A stretch of DNA of 64,000 nt from Anaerolinea sp. (GTDB lineage: Bacteria; Chloroflexota; Anaerolineae; Anaerolineales; Villigracilaceae), in contig JAIFNG010000109.1 of the NCBI GenBank assembly GCA_020047815.1, positions 1 to 64,000 on the forward strand, in the 5' to 3' direction. This document shows, one piece after another, positions 48,401 to 56,562 of this stretch (position 1 is its first letter; each line of letters starts with the position of its first letter). Both the position numbers and the translations under genes were made by a program. The notes under the pieces were generated by a model. It did no database searches. It saw only the letters and a program-made list of their open reading frames with translations, and was not told the DNA's origin.

Positions 48401-48428
48401 GTAAGACATCAGACATCTGATATCTTAC
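48401..48428. promoter_or_regulatory. 28-bp palindromic operator (probable GntR site)
   Basis: The arms GTAAGACATCAGA and TCTGATATCTTAC around a central CA differ from perfect symmetry by one position. It starts about 5 bases after the predicted transcript start, the place for a repressor. The divergent FCD-GntR gene is the likely source of the binding protein. Confidence 0.75.
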
Positions 48429-48582
48429 TATCTCTGATTTTAGCTTATTTCTTATTCCACGTCAACTTTGTCGAAAAAAGTCAATCAGGAGGTTATTTAT
48501 CGCCCAAATATGAACAACCGACAGTCAAGCACGAGCTTTTTGGATTTCGTATATTTCAAGAGATTCTTCCAAGGAGAAAATG

Positions 48583-49998
48583 ATGAAAAAACTTACGTTT
48601 CTATTTGCTGTACTTGCGATCTTAAGCATTCTATTGGCATCCTGCGCCCCACAGGCTACTGAAGCTCCCGCTGTCGTGGAACAACCAGAAGAGGCGGCTG
48701 AGCCTGCAACCGAGGCGCCAACCAGCGAACCGGTCAAGGAAATTACGATCACCTACTGGGCCTTCGGCAGCGAAGGCGCTGCCATGGCTGATGGCACCCT
48801 GTGGACAGACTGGTACGCCAAGATCTTTGATGAATACGAGGCGGCACACCCAGGCATCACCATTGACTTCGGGCTCAAAGGCTACGATGCCAGCGGCAGT
48901 ACGCTGGTGGTTGACACAGCCGTCGCGGCAGGGACCCCGCCCGATATTTACTTCGATACAAAATTCCGCGTCAAGAAATATCAAGACACGAACCTGCTGG
49001 AAGATCTAAGCCCCGCGTTAACCGCGGATGATATTGCGGTTTATGACCCGGTCTCCATCGAAGGCTCAAAGAGCGGCGATATGATGTGGAGCATCCCCGC
49101 GGATGGCGGCTACTGGAATATGATCGTCAACAAGACCCTGTTCGAGAAGGCTGGCGCAGCGGATATGCTGCCTCAGGCTCCAGACTACAGCTGGACAACC
49201 GACGAATTCATGGCGGCATGCGAAGCGATCAATGACCCCGGTAACAATGTGTACTGCACTGCATTCTTTGCAGGCAGCACTTCGATGGACTCAGCCACCA
49301 ATCAATGGCTGGCAGGCTTTCCCGAATGTAAATTCTTTGATGCGGCAGCAACCCAATATACGGTTAACAGCCCGGCTTGTGTGGAAGCATTCACCTTCAT
49401 GCACACCATCTACGAAAATGGGTACATGGTTCCCGGCGCCGCAGGTTTAATTGACGATACCACCGACCCGTATTGGATGAGCCAGCAAGTGGCTGTGCTT
49501 GGTCAGGGGAACTGGTACGACAGCATTACCAAGAAAGCTGTCGGAGAGGGAGCCATTGAGGCTTTTGATTACATCTTTGTCCAATTCCCGAACAAGCCTG
49601 GCGAACCCGTCACCCCGGTGGGCATGTCCAACCCGGATGTGTGGGGCGTCTTCAAACAGAGTGACCCGGACAAATTGCAGGCGATCTATGACCTGGTTAA
49701 TTATATGCAACAGCCAGATATTGCAGCTGCAATCGCCGTTGGCTGGGGCAAGCTTCCCGTCCGCACTGATGCAGCATTCGAAAGTGATGACCCGTCGGTG
49801 GCTGAACCGCTTGCAGCAGCACGCAAGTTCGGTGCATACGACCCGTATTTTGTGAACGGTGTCCCTTGCAATTACAATGATGTCCGTCAGGCTTGGGCAG
49901 AGGCACGCCAGGCTTTCTGGCAGGATAACGCTGAGGTGCAGGCGATCCTGGATGCTTTTGTAGAACGCGCCAACGGGATAGTTACCAGCTGCCCATAG
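48583..49998 (+). CDS. ABC transporter sugar-binding lipoprotein (SBP family 1)
   Basis: The protein of about 471 residues has a lipoprotein signal peptide (FLFAVLAILSILLASCAPQ; lipidated Cys), an Ala/Glu/Pro/Thr-rich linker to about residue 50, and a family 1 solute-binding fold: EITITYWAFGSEG, IFDEYEAAHPGITIDF, GTPPDIYFDTKFRVKKYQD, MWSIPADGGYWNMIVNKTLF and VNYMQQPDIAAAI near the hinge. It delivers a sugar or sugar acid to the permeases encoded next. AAGGAG (48571-48576) sits at better spacing to ATG 48583 than to ATG 48580. A long hairpin separates it from the permease genes. Confidence 0.92.
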   Translation: MKKLTFLFAVLAILSILLASCAPQATEAPAVVEQPEEAAEPATEAPTSEPVKEITITYWAFGSEGAAMADGTLWTDWYAKIFDEYEAAHPGITIDFGLKGYDASGSTLVVDTAVAAGTPPDIYFDTKFRVKKYQDTNLLEDLSPALTADDIAVYDPVSIEGSKSGDMMWSIPADGGYWNMIVNKTLFEKAGAADMLPQAPDYSWTTDEFMAACEAINDPGNNVYCTAFFAGSTSMDSATNQWLAGFPECKFFDAAATQYTVNSPACVEAFTFMHTIYENGYMVPGAAGLIDDTTDPYWMSQQVAVLGQGNWYDSITKKAVGEGAIEAFDYIFVQFPNKPGEPVTPVGMSNPDVWGVFKQSDPDKLQAIYDLVNYMQQPDIAAAIAVGWGKLPVRTDAAFESDDPSVAEPLAAARKFGAYDPYFVNGVPCNYNDVRQAWAEARQAFWQDNAEVQAILDAFVERANGIVTSCP

Positions 49999-50012
49999 AA
50001 TTCTGTAATTGA

Positions 50013-50068
50013 GACCGTCCCGAAGGCTTGGGGGTAAAAACAAGTTTTATGAAGCCTTCGGGATGGTC
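50013..50068. repeat. 17-bp hairpin between binding-protein and permease genes
   Basis: GACCGTCCCGAAGGCTT (50013-50029) pairs with 50052-50068 with a single G-T position. In many ABC operons such stem-loops protect or raise the upstream binding-protein mRNA. Partial termination is also possible. Confidence 0.7.
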
Positions 50069-50154
50069 CGACCCTGACCCATAAGCCCAAGCTGATCATG
50101 GATCATCACCATGGTTGGGCTCAAAACATTTGCAGGCATAGGAGATTCGGGCTC

Positions 50155-51048
50155 GTGACAAAAATAAAAACTCTAGCCAGTGAAATCCGAAAAGGCTGGG
50201 CAGGCTATCTGTTCATTACCCCAGGCTACCTTGCCTTTATTGCCTTCATGCTGCTCCCCATCCTATTCGCCATCAGCCTGTCGTTTTACAAGGCAACTTT
50301 TGATATCAGCGCCCGGCAGTTCACAGGCTTTGGGCAATACATCCTGTTGAGCAAGGACTTGATCTTTAAACAGGCATTGATCAATACCATAAAATACACG
50401 CTGGTGATCGTGCCTTTAACTGTTCTTATTTCCCTCACCGTTGCCCTGTTGATCGATCCACTGGGCATTAAGGCTCAATCTTTTTTTCGAGGCGCATTCT
50501 ACCTGCCCGGTGTGGCAGGCGGCGTTGTCCTTTCGGTAGTGTACCTGTGGATATTTAATCCCACCTACGGATTGTTCAATTATCTACTGGGGCTGGCCGG
50601 GTTGGAACCGATCCTCTGGCTGGCAACTGCGCCGCACAGTTTTCAGGCTGTTTGCATGGTCGTACTGACCTTTACCATCGGCCAACCCATCATCCTGTTC
50701 CTGGCCGGGTTGGCAGGTATTTCACAGGACATTCTTGATGCCGCCACAGTGGACGGTGCAAGCAACCTGCAAAAAACGTTTTTCATCCGGCTTCCCATGT
50801 TAAGACCGGTGCTGCTATTTGTGCTGGCAACCCAGACCATTCAAGTCTTTCAACTATGGGAAGTGATCTACATGGTCACCGGGGGAGGTCCGTTCAATTC
50901 CAGCACATCACTGGTCTACCTGATCTACCAGACCGCCTTCATTGGCGGCAACTACGGAAAAGCTTCGGCGATCGGTGTGGTCTTGATGGGAATCATCATG
51001 ATCTTCACGCTGGCGCAGTTGAAGTTTTGGAGAGAAACCGATGTGTGA
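50155..51048 (+). CDS. ABC sugar transporter permease, MalF type
   Basis: The protein of about 297 residues has six membrane helices. The first helix is LFITPGYLAFIAFMLLPILF. The cytoplasmic EAA loop is DAATVDGASNLQKTFFIRLP (EAA motif with the conserved Gly), contacting the ATPase. The GTG at 50155 (MTKIKTLAS) is favoured over an in-frame ATG at 50098, as AGGAG lies 10 bases upstream and the extra N-terminus is not hydrophobic or conserved in pattern. The ATPase (MsmX/UgpC type) is not encoded here and must be shared. The MalG-type permease begins 10 bases later. Confidence 0.9.
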   Translation: MTKIKTLASEIRKGWAGYLFITPGYLAFIAFMLLPILFAISLSFYKATFDISARQFTGFGQYILLSKDLIFKQALINTIKYTLVIVPLTVLISLTVALLIDPLGIKAQSFFRGAFYLPGVAGGVVLSVVYLWIFNPTYGLFNYLLGLAGLEPILWLATAPHSFQAVCMVVLTFTIGQPIILFLAGLAGISQDILDAATVDGASNLQKTFFIRLPMLRPVLLFVLATQTIQVFQLWEVIYMVTGGGPFNSSTSLVYLIYQTAFIGGNYGKASAIGVVLMGIIMIFTLAQLKFWRETDV

Positions 51049-51057
51049 GGTAATGTG

Positions 51058-51948
51058 ATGCCTGCCCAGATAAAGAAACAAGATGCCCTCCGCAGTGCAA
51101 TGGAAAGATCAACCCGGTTCATCAGTTACACCCTGTTGACCGCATTTGCCGTCACCTTCCTTCTGCCGCTGTATTGGATGTTTACGGGTTCCTTCAAACT
51201 TCAAACCGTAACGATGGCTGTGCCGCCTGAGTTCATCCCAATTCACCCGACCCTTGAAAATTGGATCAGACTCTTCACAGGACCCTGGCCGATCTGGCGC
51301 TGGGTCCTCAATAGTGCTGCCGTCTCCCTGTTGACCGTGGTTTTGGTCCTGATCGTCAGTTCGTTGACCGGCTATGGATTTGGCAAGAAAAAATTCCCCG
51401 GCTCGAATATTCTCTTTTTCATTCTTCTATCCACCATGTTCCTGCCTAATCAAGTGATGCTCATCCCGCTCTTTTTGCTGGTACGGTATCTGCACCTGAC
51501 CTCCACCCTGCTTGGCACATACTTCGCGATGGCAATGCCGATGATCTCATCCCCATTCGGCATTTTCCTGATCAAACAATTTTGTTCCACCATTCCAGAT
51601 GAATTATTGGATGCCGCCCGCATCGATGGCGCATCCGAATGGCAGGTCTTTACGCGCATCGTGCTACCTTTGCTAAAGCCTGCCCTGGCGGCACTATCCA
51701 TATTCACCTTCAACCAGGCCTGGAATTATTTCATGTGGCACATGGTTCTGGCTACAGACAAATTCCAATACACTGTTCCCGTCGGGGTCTCGATCATCTC
51801 CCGCACACCGGCGATCGGCAAGATGCTGACGGACATCGGCATTACCATGGCCGGCGGAAGTTTTGGAGCCGTATTTATGATCGGATTATTCATTGCCTTC
51901 CAGCAGTATTTTATAAAAGGCATCACCTTCGGTGCTGTAAAGGAATAA
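51058..51948 (+). CDS. ABC sugar transporter permease, MalG type
   Basis: The protein of about 296 residues has six membrane helices (YTLLTAFAVTFLLPLYWMFT, then AAVSLLTVVLVLIVSSLTGY) and the EAA loop DAARIDGASEWQVFTRIVLP. The extended periplasmic segment before helix 2 is as in MalG-like proteins. TGAGGT precedes the ATG at 51058; a GTG just before is at poorer spacing. Together with the previous gene it forms the translocation pore for the binding protein's ligand. The symporter gene follows 13 bases later, giving two uptake systems in one operon. Confidence 0.92.
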   Translation: MPAQIKKQDALRSAMERSTRFISYTLLTAFAVTFLLPLYWMFTGSFKLQTVTMAVPPEFIPIHPTLENWIRLFTGPWPIWRWVLNSAAVSLLTVVLVLIVSSLTGYGFGKKKFPGSNILFFILLSTMFLPNQVMLIPLFLLVRYLHLTSTLLGTYFAMAMPMISSPFGIFLIKQFCSTIPDELLDAARIDGASEWQVFTRIVLPLLKPALAALSIFTFNQAWNYFMWHMVLATDKFQYTVPVGVSIISRTPAIGKMLTDIGITMAGGSFGAVFMIGLFIAFQQYFIKGITFGAVKE

Positions 51949-51961
51949 GGAACATACACTC

Positions 51962-53326
51962 ATGATCAATGTAAAAGAAACCCTTTCACGCCGGACAAAG
52001 TTAATGTATGGAGTCGGGGATGCCGGGATCAATCTGGCTGATACGATGGTCGGCTTGCTGTTTGCCATCTTTCTCACAGATGTGGTCGGACTCCGCCCCG
52101 GGCTGGCAGCGCTGGTTGTTTTCATTGGACGCACATTCGATTATGTCAACGACCCGCTGATCGGCTATCTTTCCGACCGCACACGCAGCCGCTGGGGACG
52201 GCGCCGCCCATTCATCCTGTTTGGGATGCTGCCGTTCGCTCTCGCGTACACGCTGCTTTGGTGGATACCACCCATCACCACCCAGACCGGACTCGCGGTC
52301 TATTACGGCCTTGCATTCGTACTTTACGATACCCTGGCGACCATTCTTTACATGCCTTATTTCGCGCTGACCCCTGAATTAACTTCAGACTACGATGAGC
52401 GCACAAGTCTCACCACCTATCGTATGGTTTTCTCGATCCTTGGGGCAATGATCGCCTTTGTTGTTCCCCTGGCAATAATCGGCACCATGAATGCAGAGAG
52501 CGCAAGACGCATTATGGGGGTTGGAGCAGGGGTCGCATTCATCAGCATCCTGCCCATGCTGGCAGTTTTTCTGGGTACCCGTGAAAAGGCGAAATATCAG
52601 GAACAAAAACAGCCCGATCTCAAAGAGTCGATCCTCGCTGCCATAAAAAATAAACCCTTCCTTTATGCCGCAGGCATCTTTTTGCTTGGTTTGACCGCAC
52701 TGGATATTACGCAATCCACGCTGCTCTATTTTCTCAAATACCACTTGCAGCTCGAAGAAAACTATGACCTTGTCTTCGGATTACTGTTCGTTGCTGCGCT
52801 GGTTTCGTTCCCATTTTGGAACTGGGTGGCAAACCGCTGGGATAAAAAACGGGCGGTCATTTTTGGGATGCTTTTCCTCGCCGCCGCGATCATCATGATG
52901 GGCTTCATGCGACCTGAATGGGGGCTGCCCGTCCTTTTGATATTAAGTGCTTTCGTGGGAGTTGGGCTGGGAGCAGTTCAAGTTCTAACCTGGGCCATGA
53001 TCCCCGACGCGGTCGAGTGGGATGAACTGCAAACGGGGCAGCGTCACGAAGGGATGTTCTACAGCCTGGTACAAACCTTGAGAAAGGTCGGTTCTTCACT
53101 CTCCCTGCCGTTCGTGCTGTTGATGTTGGAATGGACCGGTTACGTTGCCAACGCACCAACCCAACCGCGCAGTACGATTATCGGCATTCAATCTTTAATT
53201 GGACCCATCCCCGCTATCTTCCTGTTGATCGGGATCTTTTTCGCAACGCGCTATCCTCTGGATCGAAAACACTTTGCAGAAATTCGGGCGGAATTGGGAA
53301 AACGTCAGACGGGCGAGGCAGAATAG
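51962..53326 (+). CDS. GPH family (glycoside-pentoside-hexuronide:cation) symporter
   Basis: The 454-residue protein has twelve membrane helices and the MelB/GPH signature FIGRTFDYVNDPLIGYLSDR then SRWGRRRPFILFGM, with Asp residues forming the cation site. The loop DEWDELQTGQRHEGMFYSLV-like segment (here VEWDELQTGQRHEGMFYSLV) is also family typical. It imports a sugar or sugar acid with Na+ or H+. AAGGAA precedes the ATG. Placing both an ABC importer and a GPH symporter in the same operon suggests uptake of two related substrates or two affinities. The sialidase-like gene follows after one base. Confidence 0.92.
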   Translation: MINVKETLSRRTKLMYGVGDAGINLADTMVGLLFAIFLTDVVGLRPGLAALVVFIGRTFDYVNDPLIGYLSDRTRSRWGRRRPFILFGMLPFALAYTLLWWIPPITTQTGLAVYYGLAFVLYDTLATILYMPYFALTPELTSDYDERTSLTTYRMVFSILGAMIAFVVPLAIIGTMNAESARRIMGVGAGVAFISILPMLAVFLGTREKAKYQEQKQPDLKESILAAIKNKPFLYAAGIFLLGLTALDITQSTLLYFLKYHLQLEENYDLVFGLLFVAALVSFPFWNWVANRWDKKRAVIFGMLFLAAAIIMMGFMRPEWGLPVLLILSAFVGVGLGAVQVLTWAMIPDAVEWDELQTGQRHEGMFYSLVQTLRKVGSSLSLPFVLLMLEWTGYVANAPTQPRSTIIGIQSLIGPIPAIFLLIGIFFATRYPLDRKHFAEIRAELGKRQTGEAE

Positions 53327-53327
53327 G

Positions 53328-54350
53328 ATGCGCCTTCAGATGAGAACCTGGGAAGTTGGCAAAGACGGCAAACACAACGCCTTCACGGACCTGCTTTTCT
53401 GGCATGATGCCTTCTGGTTGATATATGTTTCATCGCCGTCACATTTTGCAAGCAAGAAAAGCCGTCTGGTGCTTCTACGATCAAACGATGCATTGAATTG
53501 GCAAAAAGTAAAAAGTTTTGATGGGAACGGGCAGGACATCCGCGACCCAAAGTTGGCGGTCATTCAAGGGAATTTGTTTTTATATGCCCTGCTTAATAAG
53601 CGGTTTGACCCCGAGCCGTACAAAACGATCGCCGCCCACAGCAATGACGGAACTACCTGGACACCTTTTGAAGCGGCAGTTCCTGATGGCTGGTTGATGG
53701 GTCGGCCAATCTCATGGGATGAATCCATTTGGTATGCACCCGCGCATCACATTAACCATGGCTCTGCTGTGCTTTACCAGTCAACCGACGGTTTGACCTG
53801 GAAAATTCACAGCACCATCTTTGAAGGCGGGAAAGAACGAGCTGATGAAACAGCCATCCAGTTTTTGAAGGATGGGCGGATCATCGCCGCCAGCAGGCTG
53901 GAAGCAGGAAGCAGTATCTTTGGCAGTCCACAGGCAGGCACATTGATATCTGTCGCTGCGGCTCCTTTCACAGCGTGGGATCAAGTCACCCGAAGCCGCG
54001 TGACCCGCCTGGATGGCCCAACCCTGTTCAGGATTGGAGATCAAGTTTACGCAGTGGGGCGACGCCAGCCCCGGGCCGCTGGTCCTTTCCAATGGATGGG
54101 ATCAGCCTTCAGTCAGAAAAGGACTGCGGTGTTTTTAGTCAAAGAAAATATCGATGGGCTTACCCATCTGACCGATCTGCCCAGCTGCGGAGATACATCC
54201 TACGCAGGTGTTGCGATCACAGGTGGAAAGGTTTTCATCAGTTACTACACCAACGACACAGGCAGGGATCATCCCTGGGTATTGGGGATGCTGCTTCCCA
54301 CACATATTCAAATTGCAGAGATCGAAATTGAAACACTTTTGAGAGGATGA
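53328..54350 (+). CDS. Asp-box (BNR) sialidase-like beta-propeller protein
   Basis: The 340-residue protein has several Asp-box repeats of the SxDGxTW type: SNDALNWQKV (about 50), SNDGTTWTPF (about 105) and STDGLTWKIH (about 145). Other features are GQDIRDPKLAVIQG and GGKERADETAIQFLKDGRIIA (a Glu near the fourth blade). This is the sialidase or glycoside-hydrolase six-blade propeller fold. There is no signal peptide, so it is cytosolic, which is unusual for a sialidase; it may hydrolyse imported glycosides, isomerise, or only bind sugar. The start at 53328 follows the symporter stop by one base; GAGG lies upstream inside that gene. Substrate unknown. Confidence 0.75.
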   Translation: MRLQMRTWEVGKDGKHNAFTDLLFWHDAFWLIYVSSPSHFASKKSRLVLLRSNDALNWQKVKSFDGNGQDIRDPKLAVIQGNLFLYALLNKRFDPEPYKTIAAHSNDGTTWTPFEAAVPDGWLMGRPISWDESIWYAPAHHINHGSAVLYQSTDGLTWKIHSTIFEGGKERADETAIQFLKDGRIIAASRLEAGSSIFGSPQAGTLISVAAAPFTAWDQVTRSRVTRLDGPTLFRIGDQVYAVGRRQPRAAGPFQWMGSAFSQKRTAVFLVKENIDGLTHLTDLPSCGDTSYAGVAITGGKVFISYYTNDTGRDHPWVLGMLLPTHIQIAEIEIETLLRG

Positions 54351-54353
54351 AAG

Positions 54354-55280
54354 ATGAAAGACCTTGGACCCGTTGTTCCCATCGTGACACCGTGCCAGCG
54401 TAACGGCAGTTTTGACCTGGACGGTTTCCGATCCGTATGTAATGAAATGTTGGAAGCAGGTTGTTGTGGAATATTTGTAGCCGGCACGACAGGGCGGGGT
54501 CCCTGGTTCAGTCCTGGCGAACGACAAAAACTTTGCCGCGCTGCCAGCGACCAGATCAACGGGAGAGTGCCGCTATTGGCTGGATGCTCCTCGTCAGGCT
54601 TGCCAGGCATGCTGGGAAACGCGCGCGCGATGGCAGATGCCGGCGCGCAGATTGCGGTGGCAACCGTGCCCGGTTATTTTCACTACAACCAGGCTGAGAT
54701 CGAAACGATCTACATGGAATTTGCCGATGCCTGCCCCCTGCCTGTAATGGTATATGACATCCCTGAATTTACCAATGTAAAACTTGCCAATGATATGGTG
54801 TTGCGGCTGGCGCGGCATGGCAACGTGATTGGCTTCAAAGATTCCAGTGCTGATTTTGAACGTTTTAAAAAATTGATCGATGCCGTGCGATCCTTTCCAG
54901 AGTTTTTTCTCATGCAGGGCAAGGAAAACCTGATCGCCGAGTCTTTGCAGATCGGCGCATCAGGCTTCATCATCAGCCTGCTGCACCTTGACCCGCGCCC
55001 GTTCATCGGGGTTTATCGCGCCGTGCGCGCGGGAAATGGGCAACTGGCAGATCTGATTCAGGCGAAGATCAACCAAATCATCGGGGTGGTCAGAGAAACG
55101 ATTGAGCGCCGCCCTGAATCATCCACACTATTTCATATGCTTAATTATGCCCTTCAAAAACGGGGAGTTTGCAAAAACATCCTGTTGGAGCATGACGAAG
55201 ATGCCCCTGCCTGGGTCCTTGATAATACACAGAAGGCTATTGAATTATGCCTGTCTGCCAATGAATACCTGCAAAGTTGA
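54354..55280 (+). CDS. DapA/NanA family (dihydrodipicolinate synthase-like) aldolase or dehydratase
   Basis: The 308-residue TIM-barrel protein has Schiff-base Lys162 in VIGFKDSSADF and catalytic Tyr134 in VMVYDIPEFTN. The family GTTGE site is GTTGRGPWFS: threonines 45-46 are kept but the Glu is replaced by Arg48. The lyase or synthase families here use pyruvate-type adducts: N-acetylneuraminate lyase, 2-keto-3-deoxy-acid aldolase or dehydratase, or DapA. Context (NanQ-like protein, FCD-GntR regulator, sugar-acid transport) favours a sugar-acid lyase or dehydratase. GAGAGG lies 7 bases before the ATG, 3 bases after the previous stop. It is not in a lysine operon, so a DapA role is unlikely. 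Confidence 0.82.
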   Translation: MKDLGPVVPIVTPCQRNGSFDLDGFRSVCNEMLEAGCCGIFVAGTTGRGPWFSPGERQKLCRAASDQINGRVPLLAGCSSSGLPGMLGNARAMADAGAQIAVATVPGYFHYNQAEIETIYMEFADACPLPVMVYDIPEFTNVKLANDMVLRLARHGNVIGFKDSSADFERFKKLIDAVRSFPEFFLMQGKENLIAESLQIGASGFIISLLHLDPRPFIGVYRAVRAGNGQLADLIQAKINQIIGVVRETIERRPESSTLFHMLNYALQKRGVCKNILLEHDEDAPAWVLDNTQKAIELCLSANEYLQS

Positions 55281-55315
55281 AAATTTGCATTTCAAATGCT
55301 TAAGGAGAAATTTTT

Positions 55316-56560
55316 ATGTCAAATCAAACCAAAACAACAAAAGTCGGGGATGCCTCTGGACGCGGGTCGGTGGCCGGGTATCGTGTGAATTTCCCTGCGC
55401 GAATGCGCACCTATACCGAAGCAGAGATCGAAGCCGTGGTCAATGTGATGCGGAATGCCGAGGTTCAGACGCAGGGGAATTACATGCGGCAATTTGAAGC
55501 GGATTTCAAAGCGTACATTGGCGCCAAACACGCCTTTGCGTTGGACAATTGCACAAATGCCCTGCGTCTGGCTTCAATTCTTTGCCGCATTGGACCCGGA
55601 GACGAAGTGATCGCCCCGGGCTATACATTTTGCGCATCCGCCATTCCCTTCGGGGCAACAGGAGCCACCCTGGTCTGGGCAGATATTGACCCGCAAACCT
55701 GGGTGGTTGACCCGCAGGATATTGAGAAGAAGATCACACCGCGCACAAAAGTCCTGCTGGTGGTCCATCTACTGGGGATGCCCGTTAACATGCCTGCTGT
55801 GATGGAAATTGCCCAAAAATATAATCTGCGCGTGGTTGAAGATTGCGCTCAGGCGCCGGGCGCTTCGATCAACGGAAAAAAAGTTGGGAGCTTCGGAGAC
55901 TTCGGTTGTTTTAGTCTTCATGGCGCAAAAAATATCACCACCCTGGGTGAGGGCGGCGTCCTGACAGTCAATTCGGATGCAGATGCAGCGCTGACCCCTG
56001 GCTTGCGTCACAACGGCGTACGTCCATTCTCCGGGGACCGTGATCGCTACTGGGTTCCTGCCATGTCCAATGTCGACATGGACATGGAGGGCATCTGGCC
56101 TAACAATTTCAGTATAGGGGAAGCACAATGCGCGCTTGGCAGTGAATTATTGAAGACGCTTGATGAGTCAAACGATAAAATAATTGCTCAGGCTGCAAAA
56201 CTGCGCGCCGCGCTAGCGAACATTCCTGAGATCACATTTGCGAAAATTCCTGACGGCTACCGGCCCATCTTCCATCAATTTGTCCTGCATTTTAACGGCT
56301 CAGCCTTCGGAAAGAACCGCAACGATCTGCTGGACTTCCTAACCGAAGAGGCCGGTGTCCGCGCCATCGTTCAATATTATCCACTTTATCGCTATCCACT
56401 TTTCCAGAGATTGGGTATGGCAGAACAAAATTGCCCCGTGCTTGAGGATTGGTGGGATAACTCTTTCAGCCTGCCATGGTGGATCGGCATGCCCGATGAA
56501 ACGCTGGATTACCTGGTTGATTCGGTTAAGGCAGGCATCTCAGCATTGAAGGAACGATAG
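55316..56560 (+). CDS. DegT/DnrJ/EryC1 family aminotransferase
   Basis: The 414-residue PLP enzyme has catalytic Lys205 in CFSLHGAKNITTLGEGG, the PLP-binding Asp176 in VVEDCAQAPGASI, and FALDNCTNALRLASILCRIG (phosphate loop). Members transfer an amino group to a nucleotide-linked or free keto sugar; some act in sugar-acid catabolism. AAGGAG precedes the ATG at 7 bases. The N-terminal 25 residues are a basic, unstructured extension. In this operon it probably acts with the aldo/keto reductase (gap of 2 bases) and lyase on an amino or keto sugar; direction cannot be told. Confidence 0.88.
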   Translation: MSNQTKTTKVGDASGRGSVAGYRVNFPARMRTYTEAEIEAVVNVMRNAEVQTQGNYMRQFEADFKAYIGAKHAFALDNCTNALRLASILCRIGPGDEVIAPGYTFCASAIPFGATGATLVWADIDPQTWVVDPQDIEKKITPRTKVLLVVHLLGMPVNMPAVMEIAQKYNLRVVEDCAQAPGASINGKKVGSFGDFGCFSLHGAKNITTLGEGGVLTVNSDADAALTPGLRHNGVRPFSGDRDRYWVPAMSNVDMDMEGIWPNNFSIGEAQCALGSELLKTLDESNDKIIAQAAKLRAALANIPEITFAKIPDGYRPIFHQFVLHFNGSAFGKNRNDLLDFLTEEAGVRAIVQYYPLYRYPLFQRLGMAEQNCPVLEDWWDNSFSLPWWIGMPDETLDYLVDSVKAGISALKER

Positions 56561-56562
56561 AT

